From the NCBI GenBank assembly GCA_016281165.1, contig JAEEIC010000206.1, forward strand, positions 1-10,279: a stretch of 10,279 nucleotides of DNA, read 5' to 3'. The position numbers were made by a program, and so were the translations under genes. Shown piece by piece: positions 1-5,664 of this stretch; the first letter of the stretch is position 1; every line of letters begins with the position of its first letter. The notes under the pieces were generated by a model. That model was not told the origin of the DNA. It worked only from the letters and a program-made list of their open reading frames with translations, and did not search any database. This DNA comes from Bacillota bacterium. GTDB taxonomy: Bacteria; Bacillota; Clostridia; Peptostreptococcales; Anaerovoracaceae.

Positions 1-786
1 GGCAGGAGCCGCCAGGAGGCCTACGACAAGGCCATGGAGCTCCTCGACAAGGTCGGTCTGTGGGCAAAAGCTCTCAATTATCCCGACGAGCTCTCCGGCG
101 GCCAACAGCAGCGTATCGCCATCGCCAGGACCCTCGCCATGGATCCCGAGATCATACTCTTCGACGAGCCCACCTCCGCCCTCGATCCTTCGATGATAGG
201 CGAGGTGCAGTCCATCATCCGCATGATCGCCAAGACCGGCCGCACCATGATGATAGTGACCCACGAGATGGATTTCGCCAAGAAGATCTCGAACAGGGTG
301 CTCTTCATGGAAGGCGGCAACATCTATGAAGAGGGCACTCCCAAGGAGATCTTCGAGAATCCGAAGAAGGAGAAGACCATACGCTTCATCAAGCGCCTGA
401 GCTCGCTCTCCTACCGCATAGAGAGCAGGGACTTCAACTTCGAGGCCCTCACCGACGAGCTGCAGGCCTACGCCGAGAAGCTCCTGATCGAGAACGACCG
501 CACCTCCAAGATACAGATCGCGCTCGAGGAGATCTGCGTCAACAATATCTTCGGCTTCGATGAGGATCCCAATATCTACGCCGGCATCGATTACTCCGAG
601 AAGAGCGACGTGCTGACCCTGGAGCTCAAATACGCCGGACAGCACTACGACATCACCACCTCCGAGAACGTGCTCTTCAACTCCATCCTGCAGGAGCCCA
701 CCACCACAGTAGTCGACGAGGTGCTCGAGAACTCGGGCAAGTGGTACAACAATCACACCTCTATCAGCCTTAAGTGGGAGGACTAA
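1..786 (+). CDS. Polar amino acid ABC transporter ATPase with C-terminal HATPase-like tail (5' partial)
   Basis: This is the ATP-hydrolysing subunit of an amino acid importer, acting at the cytoplasmic face of the membrane. The reading frame is open from base 1, so the Walker A region lies upstream of the window. Visible in order are the ABC signature LSGGQQQR (nt 91-114), Walker B ILFDEP with the D-loop SALDP (about nt 151-190), and the H-loop VTHEM (about nt 259-273). These match the GlnQ/HisP-type (PAAT) family, which normally ends near nt 400 here. Instead the protein continues for about 128 residues (nt 400-783). This tail contains ALEEICVNN (nt 523-546), which resembles the N-box of RsbW-type GHKL ATPases. 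The later glycine-rich G boxes of that fold are not recognisable, so the tail is probably a non-catalytic regulatory domain. The stop lies 3 nt before the permease start, and the last codons carry that gene's ribosome site, so the two are translationally coupled. ABC assignment is sure; the tail assignment is tentative. Confidence 0.93.
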   Translation, partial: GRSRQEAYDKAMELLDKVGLWAKALNYPDELSGGQQQRIAIARTLAMDPEIILFDEPTSALDPSMIGEVQSIIRMIAKTGRTMMIVTHEMDFAKKISNRVLFMEGGNIYEEGTPKEIFENPKKEKTIRFIKRLSSLSYRIESRDFNFEALTDELQAYAEKLLIENDRTSKIQIALEEICVNNIFGFDEDPNIYAGIDYSEKSDVLTLELKYAGQHYDITTSENVLFNSILQEPTTTVVDEVLENSGKWYNNHTSISLKWED

Positions 787-789
787 GCA

Positions 790-2349
790 ATGAAGAAGAG
801 TCTCATAAATATCACCGCGCTCATCCTCTGCGCAGTCTTCGCCTTCTCCTCGCTGGTATTCGCCGAGGGCGAAGCCCAGGAGGAGGAGATGATCCCCAAG
901 AACGGGATCACCACCATCGACGAGCTCCACGGAAAAAGGCTGGGAGTCCAGACCGGCACTCTTTATGAGCAGGCCATAGGCTGGCCCAAGGAAGAGACCG
1001 ACAAGTTCGAGCAGTACAAGATGCCCAACGACATGCTGCTGGCCCTTGAATCCAACAAGCTCGACGCTTATCTGATCGAAGAAGTGGGCTTCTACGCCCA
1101 GAGATACGAGCATCCCGAGCTCATGCGCCTCAAGGAGAAGGCGGGCGAGAGCCAGTTCGCCGTCATCGTCGGCAACAACGAGAAGCAGGACAGGCTCTTC
1201 GCCGAGATGGAGGAGTTCATCGCCGAGGGCAAGGCCAACGGCTGGCTCGATTCCCTCTACGATTACTGGGTGAGGAACTGGAACCCCAACACCTGCAAAA
1301 TAGAGAACATCCCCCAGACCAGCGGCGAGAACGGCGAGGTCATCATCGCCATCGAGGGCGGATACGAGCCCTTCTCCTATGAGAGCAACGGCCAGTTCGA
1401 GGGCTACGACGTGGAGTTCATGATGAATTTCTGCGCGAAATACGGTTACACCTGGAACTTCCAGGCCATGGAGTTCGACGCCATCGCCGTCGGCGCCATC
1501 GCCGGCAAGTATGATTTCGGCATGAACATCGTGGTAGACGAGGAGAGGGCGGAGGATTCGGTCCTCACCGACTGGTACTACGTCTGCGACCTGGTCTTCG
1601 TCGTCGAGGGCGAATATGAGAGCGAGATGGGCTTCTTCGAGAATATGGCCTACTCGTTCAACAAGACCTTCATCCGCGACAACCGCTGGAGGCTCTTCGC
1701 CGAAGGTATGGGCAGGACCCTGCTGATCACCGTCATGTCCATAATCCTGGGCACCGCCCTGGGCTTCGCCGCCTACATGGCCTGCCGCCACGGCAACAAG
1801 CTCGCCAACGGCATCACCGGCGTCGTCAACTGGATCATCGAGGGCATCCCGACGGTCGTGTTCCTGATGATACTGTCCTTCGTCATCTTCGGCAAGACCC
1901 AGCTCTCAGGCACCCTGATCTCTATCATAGGCTTCACCTTCATCTTCGGCTGCGGCATGTACGGCATGCTGAGGGTGGGCTTCGGCGCCATTCCCAGGGG
2001 ACAGTTCGAGGCCGCGACCGCCATGGGCTACAGCGATCTGCAGTCCTTCTTCAGGATACTGCTGCCTCAGGCCGCGCAGCATTTCCTGCCCATATACAAG
2101 AGCAACGTAGTCTCGCTCATCAAAGAGACCTCGGTCGTGGGCTACATCGCCGTCATGGATCTGACCAAGATGGGCGATCTGGTGAGGAGCCGCACCTATC
2201 TGGCCTTCTTCGCCCTCATCGCCGTCGCCGTCCTCTACTTCGTCATGGAGGCCATACTGGTCGCCATCGTGAACCGCGTGCAGCTCTCGGTAGATCCCAA
2301 GCGCCGCTCCAGGGAGAAGATCCTCGAGGGCATAGTGGAGAAGGAATAA
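790..2349 (+). CDS. Fused substrate-binding/permease protein of an amino acid ABC importer
   Basis: This 519-residue protein combines extracellular ligand capture and membrane translocation for the preceding ATPase. Residues 1-25 form a signal segment (possible cleavage VFA|EGE). Residues 38-165 (IDELHGKRLGVQTGT to DSLYDYWV) resemble the C-terminal half of SBP family 3. Residues 181-275 (EVIIAIEGGYEPFSYE to DLVFVV) resemble its N-terminal half, so the halves appear in reversed order. Residues about 300-500 are a HisM/GlnP-type permease with roughly five membrane segments and the EAA coupling loop (E407-A-A, G413, I423, L425-P426) that docks the ATPase. Ligand-contact positions deviate from the family: the usual Asp of DAxxxD is E97, the Thr of TxER is D250, while Arg253 is kept. 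The ribosome site GGAGGA (777-782) lies inside the upstream gene, 7 nt before the ATG. The substrate is probably a polar amino acid, but its identity cannot be read from sequence. Confidence 0.93.
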   Translation: MKKSLINITALILCAVFAFSSLVFAEGEAQEEEMIPKNGITTIDELHGKRLGVQTGTLYEQAIGWPKEETDKFEQYKMPNDMLLALESNKLDAYLIEEVGFYAQRYEHPELMRLKEKAGESQFAVIVGNNEKQDRLFAEMEEFIAEGKANGWLDSLYDYWVRNWNPNTCKIENIPQTSGENGEVIIAIEGGYEPFSYESNGQFEGYDVEFMMNFCAKYGYTWNFQAMEFDAIAVGAIAGKYDFGMNIVVDEERAEDSVLTDWYYVCDLVFVVEGEYESEMGFFENMAYSFNKTFIRDNRWRLFAEGMGRTLLITVMSIILGTALGFAAYMACRHGNKLANGITGVVNWIIEGIPTVVFLMILSFVIFGKTQLSGTLISIIGFTFIFGCGMYGMLRVGFGAIPRGQFEAATAMGYSDLQSFFRILLPQAAQHFLPIYKSNVVSLIKETSVVGYIAVMDLTKMGDLVRSRTYLAFFALIAVAVLYFVMEAILVAIVNRVQLSVDPKRRSREKILEGIVEKE

Positions 2350-2375
2350 AAACGGTCCGCGTAAGGATACCCCGC

Positions 2376-2403
2376 AAAGAGCAGCCCTTGCGGCTGCTCT
2401 TTT
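2376..2403 (+). terminator. Rho-independent terminator of the ABC importer operon
   Basis: An 11-bp perfect stem (2376-2386 pairing with 2392-2402) closes a CTTGC loop and runs into TTTT at 2400-2403. It lies 27 nt after the permease stop and separates the importer from the lipoprotein unit. The A-rich left arm may allow weak action on the other strand, where no gene needs it. Confidence 0.85.
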
Positions 2404-2426
2404 GATATCATGGCCGCGGAAGAGAT

Positions 2427-2455
2427 TAGACAAGGGCGGCGCGGTCGATTATAAT
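2427..2455 (+). promoter_or_regulatory. Sigma-70-type promoter for the lipoprotein gene
   Basis: TAGACA (2427-2432, 5 of 6 matches to TTGACA) and a perfect TATAAT (2450-2455) are separated by 17 bp. Transcription would start near 2462 and give a leader of about 66 nt. It sits directly behind the upstream terminator, so the lipoprotein is an independent unit. Confidence 0.75.
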
Positions 2456-2468
2456 AATAAACAGGGAA

Positions 2469-2488
2469 GGGTCCGCGTCCGCGGATCC
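2469..2488 (+). promoter_or_regulatory. GC-rich hairpin in the lipoprotein mRNA leader
   Basis: TCCGC (2472-2476) pairs with GCGGA (2481-2485) around a GTCC loop, extended by a G-T wobble and two G-C pairs to an 8-bp stem. It would begin about 7 nt from the predicted transcript 5' end. No T-run follows, so it is not a terminator. A 5' stabilising hairpin or a regulator-binding element are both possible; the role is unknown. Confidence 0.45.
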
Positions 2489-2527
2489 GGGATCAACAGG
2501 GATTTAAAAATAACAGGAGAAAAACAA

Positions 2528-3553
2528 ATGAAAAAGAAAAAATCAATGATCATCATCGCTCTGGTCCTGGCGCTCGCCATGGCCCTGAGCGCCTGCGGCA
2601 AGAAGAAGGAGACGCCGCAGCCGGTCTCACAGCCCCAGCAGCCCCAGCAGGAGCAGCCGGCGGATAAGCCTGCCCCTCAGGAGCAGAGCGCGGAAAAGCC
2701 CGCGCAGCAGGAGAGCTCCGCGAAGCCCTCGCAGCCCCAGCAGGGACAGGTCCAGCCCGTCCCCAGGAACGACGCTCTTTTCAAGGACTTTCTCGCCGGG
2801 AACGAAAAGGTCGGCGTTTTTGAGGCCTTCGTCCATGACGTGAGGATGCTCGGCGCGGATTACAAGACCGGAAGCTTCCTGAGCCTTGACGAGCTCATCG
2901 CGGTCTGCTCGGGCGAGATCGCCGGCGGGGCGAAGCCTCAGATCAGCTGGGGACCGGTAGAGGACAGCGATTCCTATGTGCTCTCGCTTCTCTTCGATGT
3001 CGGATCCGAGAGCTTCGTCCAGTATTTCGTCATAAGCGACAGCGGCAAGGGTCTCTCCCTCGACTTCGCCGTCGACGGCTGGTCGCGCAGGACTCCCGAG
3101 ATCAATATCAACGGCGTGGTGAAGGACTACGGCTCCAACGGGGCGGCCTCGCACTCAAGCGCCGTCTGGGTCCCCGACAAGGGAGGGGCCTATCATCTTA
3201 TCAGCGAGACCGAGGAGGTCGGCGAGGGCTTCAGCCTCTATGATAAGAACGGCGAGCCCAGATCAGAGATCAACAAGGTCATGGAAGCGGTATACGCCGA
3301 CAAGACTCTGGCCACGGACGGCCTGGTCTTCGGCGTCACCGTGTCCGAGGGCAAAGAGTACTATTACTACACCGGCAGCGGCAGGAAGCTCATGCCTTCC
3401 GACGTCAAGGCCATAGACGCCGTCGCCGCCAAATACGGTTTCAGCTTTGACGGACTGGGCGAGATCCGCAAGGCGGTCGGCGCCAACGCCGCGAGATACG
3501 GAGCCGAAGAGATCATGGGAGTCGAAAAGCTCATAGAACTAAAGGCTCAGTAG
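2528..3553 (+). CDS. Secreted lipoprotein of unknown function with Pro/Gln-rich linker
   Basis: The 341-residue product has a Lys-rich N-terminus, a hydrophobic stretch and a lipobox LSAC with the lipidated cysteine at residue 23, so it should be anchored to the outer face of the membrane. Residues about 30-80 form a low-complexity linker rich in Pro, Gln, Glu, Lys and Ser, with imperfect PQQ/PAQQE repeats, which would extend the globular part through the cell wall. Residues about 85-341 form a folded domain that I cannot assign to a named family; it holds WSRRTPEINING and YGSNGAASHSS, which I loosely recall from uncharacterised clostridial lipoproteins. The ATG at 2528 is preferred over one at 2402 because it has an AGGAGA ribosome site just upstream and begins the signal peptide, while 2402 lies in the terminator and before the promoter. 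The gene is monocistronic. Confidence 0.85.
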   Translation: MKKKKSMIIIALVLALAMALSACGKKKETPQPVSQPQQPQQEQPADKPAPQEQSAEKPAQQESSAKPSQPQQGQVQPVPRNDALFKDFLAGNEKVGVFEAFVHDVRMLGADYKTGSFLSLDELIAVCSGEIAGGAKPQISWGPVEDSDSYVLSLLFDVGSESFVQYFVISDSGKGLSLDFAVDGWSRRTPEININGVVKDYGSNGAASHSSAVWVPDKGGAYHLISETEEVGEGFSLYDKNGEPRSEINKVMEAVYADKTLATDGLVFGVTVSEGKEYYYYTGSGRKLMPSDVKAIDAVAAKYGFSFDGLGEIRKAVGANAARYGAEEIMGVEKLIELKAQ

Positions 3554-3618
3554 CGTCTGACAGCGGACAGTCACGGGACCAGTCCGCGGGAAAGACACGA
3601 AACAGCGGACGAAAAAGA

Positions 3619-3646
3619 GGAGCAGCTCTTCGGAACTGCTCCTTTT
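3619..3646 (+). terminator. Terminator with UUCG tetraloop after the lipoprotein gene
   Basis: GGAGCAG (3619-3625) pairs with CTGCTCC (3636-3642). After one C-A mismatch the helix continues as TC/GA and closes on a TTCG tetraloop (3629-3632). TTTT follows at 3643-3646. Confidence 0.85.
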
Positions 3647-3668
3647 GCGTGCGCGGGAAGATACAGGG

Positions 3669-3693
3669 CGCCGGCCGCCCATACCGGCGTTTT
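3669..3693 (+). terminator. Second, tandem terminator-like hairpin
   Basis: CGCCGG (3669-3674) pairs with CCGGCG (3684-3689) around a 9-nt loop, followed by TTTT (3690-3693). It lies 22 nt behind the first terminator and before the next promoter, so it probably acts as a back-up. The stem is short but all G-C. Confidence 0.55.
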
Positions 3694-3727
3694 GTCAAAA
3701 AATAGTTATCGAGAGGACGGTTTTTGT

Positions 3728-3758
3728 TGGACATCTGATGGACAAGGGAGTATAGAAT
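3728..3758 (+). promoter_or_regulatory. Probable sigma-70-type promoter of the Ntn hydrolase gene
   Basis: TGGACA (3728-3733) is followed after 17 bp by TATAGA (3751-3756); an overlapping TAGAAT (3753-3758) is an alternative -10. The surrounding stretch is AT-rich compared with the flanking genes. Transcription would start about 40 nt before the ATG. Confidence 0.5.
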
Positions 3759-3802
3759 AAGGGTGTAAAAGGATATCCAGATGTTTTTCAAAGAGGTGCA
3801 TC

Positions 3803-4804
3803 ATGAAAAACCCGGCTAAATATGTGAAAGATCCCGAACTCATAAAGAGCCTTGAGACCATCGAGGACGTATTCGGAGACGGAAGCTTCTATACCATGGA
3901 TTATTTCGCTTCCGACCGTCTGGACGCCGTGCTGGCGGAGGACCATTACGCTCTTGATGATTTCAGGAAGCTGCTGTCCAAGGTCTTCATCACCGCCGAT
4001 ATGAAGGAGACGGGCTTCGGCGCCTGCTGCTCGGCCTTCATCGCCAAAGACCGCAAAGGACACGTGCTGGTCGGGCGCAACTTCGATTACTCCCACGCTC
4101 TGTTCGCGGTCATGCTCAGGACCTGCGGGCCCGGCGCCATGAAGTCTTTGAACATGGCGAACATGTCCTTCTCGGACCTTAAGCCCGGCTCTCTCACCGA
4201 CGGGACTTCAGACATCTCGTCGATGGTGAGCGCCCCGTATTTCCTCATGGACGGCATGAACGAGGCGGGGCTGTGCATCTCGGTGCTGCAGCTGAAGAAG
4301 GCGAAGACGGCCCAGGACAGCGGAAAGCGCAAGGTCATCACCTCTTCGATGATGAGGGCGGTCCTGGACAGGGCCAAGGACGTCGAAGAAGCCGAGAAGG
4401 TCTTCAGGTCCTATGACATGCAGTCGCCGATAGAGAACAACGATTATCATTTCTTCGTCGCCGACGCGTCCGGCAGATCGAGAGTCTTCGAATACGTGAA
4501 CGACCAGCTGAACGTGATCGACACGCCTCTGGTCACCAACTTCTATCTCTCCAAAAGCATGAGGAGAAAGGGCGGCGGCAAGGAGCGCTACGAGGTGCTT
4601 AAGAGCATACTCAAATATCGCGAGGGCGTGCTCGAAAAGCGCGAGATGATGGAAGCCTTAAGGTTCGTCAGCCAGCCTTCCCCCTTGAAGATCACGGCGA
4701 AGAGCAATACCCTCTGGTCCTGCGTATACGATCTTACGGCGAAGGAAGTCACCGTAGTCACCGGCCACAGGTACTCGAGACCGAAGACGTATAATATGCT
4801 GTAG
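3803..4804 (+). CDS. Linear amide C-N hydrolase, choloylglycine hydrolase / AAT-like Ntn hydrolase family
   Basis: This 333-residue protein belongs to the Ntn hydrolases that cleave linear amide bonds (conjugated bile salt hydrolases, penicillin V acylases, acyltransferase-like amidases). The core starts at GACCSAF, with Cys76 the likely nucleophile. Arg92 and Asp95 of GRNFDY lie 16 and 19 residues later, exactly the spacing of Cys2, Arg18 and Asp21 in bile salt hydrolases. DGMNEAGL (150-157) is the conserved block after the active site, TNF (Asn246) and Arg262 are candidates for the remaining active-site positions, and the position of bile-salt-hydrolase Asn82 appears to be Gln163. The protein has 75 residues before the nucleophile, unlike bile salt hydrolases where Cys follows the initiator Met; this must be cleaved off, or the enzyme works differently. 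No signal peptide is visible, so it is cytoplasmic. AAGAGGTG precedes the ATG. The substrate is unknown and I would not call it a bile salt hydrolase. Confidence 0.88.
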   Translation: MKNPAKYVKDPELIKSLETIEDVFGDGSFYTMDYFASDRLDAVLAEDHYALDDFRKLLSKVFITADMKETGFGACCSAFIAKDRKGHVLVGRNFDYSHALFAVMLRTCGPGAMKSLNMANMSFSDLKPGSLTDGTSDISSMVSAPYFLMDGMNEAGLCISVLQLKKAKTAQDSGKRKVITSSMMRAVLDRAKDVEEAEKVFRSYDMQSPIENNDYHFFVADASGRSRVFEYVNDQLNVIDTPLVTNFYLSKSMRRKGGGKERYEVLKSILKYREGVLEKREMMEALRFVSQPSPLKITAKSNTLWSCVYDLTAKEVTVVTGHRYSRPKTYNML

Positions 4805-4856
4805 GACAGCCTAAGAAAAGAAGGGTGAAGTCCCGGCGGCCTTCCGCAGATGCGAT

Positions 4857-4885
4857 AAAAAAGAGCGGCGCTCTGCCGCTCTTTT
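4857..4885. terminator. Bidirectional terminator between convergent units
   Basis: An 11-bp perfect stem (4859-4869 with 4875-4885) closes a GCTCT loop. The plus strand ends in TTTT, and the minus strand in TTTTTT because of the A-run at 4857-4862. It lies 52 nt after the Ntn hydrolase stop and 23 nt beyond the stop of the minus-strand MgtC-like gene, so it can serve both. Confidence 0.88.
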
Positions 4886-4908
4886 CGTTTGCTTCCGCAT
4901 ATCCGGAT

Positions 4909-5628
4909 TTATTCCAGTTCTTCGATGTGATAGATGTAGTCGAGGCTGGACAGGGCCTCGATGATCTCGCTGTGGGTCTTGTACTTCTTGAGCTCGGGGC
5001 TGTGGATGCTGAGCATCACTGAATAGACCGAAAGGCCCGAGCCCGAATAGGCCGGGTTCGCCTCGATGTCGTCTATGACCAGGCCCAGCTTCCTCACCGT
5101 GGTCACGAAATCCTGCAGGTAGGAGGGGTTGGTGAGCTCGATGTGGACCTCGAAGTGGTTGGAGCGGTTCTTGAGATAGGTCTCAAAGGTGGGGAAGGCC
5201 GCCAGGCTGCAGTAGAAGGCGATGAACATGAAGCATGTCACGGTATAGTAGCCCGCGCCTATCGCGAGCCCGATCATGCTCGTGGTCCAAAGGCCCGAGC
5301 CGGTGGTGAGGCCCTTGATCTGGCTCCTGGAGCTGTAGAGCACGCAGTTGATGCTGATGATGGCGACGCCTATGATCACGGCCGAGGAGAGACCGAAGGA
5401 ATGGGTCGAGCTGTCCTGGAAGAGCAGCTGGTCCAGTATCATGGCTCCGGTCGAACTGATCGAGACCAGTATGAAGGTGCGCAGGCCCGCCGCGTGGCGC
5501 TTGCTCGAGCGCTCACAGCCGATGATGGCGGCGAGCAGTATCGAAAGGCAGATCCTGAGCGCCAAAGAAGCGGTGCACAGGGTCTCGGACCAGGGTCCCA
5601 AGAGCTTTCCTATCGGATCGTAGTACAT
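4909..5628 (-). CDS. Divergent MgtC/SapB-family membrane protein
   Basis: This 239-residue protein resembles MgtC-type inner-membrane proteins, which in other bacteria act in magnesium stress and can modulate other membrane proteins. Supporting features are the N-terminal hydrophobic region with IIGCER (35-40) followed by HAAGLRT (45-51), and GLTTGSGLW (106-114), each in family order, with roughly four membrane segments to about residue 150. Residues 155-239 form a soluble C-terminal part, of the size and pattern of the ACT-like domain found in many homologues. The central motif normally read as GIGFLGAG is replaced by IIGVAIISINCV, which is unusual. An ideal AGGAGGTC (5635-5642, minus strand) precedes the ATG by 6 nt. 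It follows the antiporter gene after a 36-bp gap, so the two are co-transcribed and may cooperate in ion homeostasis. Confidence 0.82.
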   Translation of the reverse strand: MYYDPIGKLLGPWSETLCTASLALRICLSILLAAIIGCERSSKRHAAGLRTFILVSISSTGAMILDQLLFQDSSTHSFGLSSAVIIGVAIISINCVLYSSRSQIKGLTTGSGLWTTSMIGLAIGAGYYTVTCFMFIAFYCSLAAFPTFETYLKNRSNHFEVHIELTNPSYLQDFVTTVRKLGLVIDDIEANPAYSGSGLSVYSVMLSIHSPELKKYKTHSEIIEALSSLDYIYHIEELE

Positions 5629-5664
5629 TTTTATGACCTCCTGTCCTGCGGGGGATCCCGCCGT

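Noticed and set aside
1906..2433. Minus-strand open frame opposite the permease end
   Set aside because: Starts in the terminator region, shows Ala/Gly/His-rich shadow composition, and covers the conserved EAA loop of the real gene.
2402..2527. N-terminal extension of the lipoprotein from an upstream ATG
   Set aside because: The upstream ATG lies in the previous terminator and before the promoter, and the extension would bury the signal peptide.
2627..3154. Minus-strand open frame opposite the lipoprotein linker
   Set aside because: Its Leu/Arg-rich end is the complement of the Gln/Pro-rich linker codons; there is no start signal.
2376..3646. Shared GAGCAG/CTGCTC stems in the two terminators flanking the lipoprotein gene
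   Set aside because: Considered as a mobile-unit or dispersed repeat boundary, but the similarity is limited to six bases per arm and the surrounding DNA differs, so it is probably coincidence.
3803..4804. Naming the Ntn hydrolase a bile salt hydrolase
   Set aside because: The long leader and the Gln at the Asn82-equivalent position do not fit; only the wider family is supported.
4825..5022. Short plus-strand frame across the bidirectional terminator
   Set aside because: It runs through the terminator hairpin and into the antisense of the MgtC-like gene, with no family match.
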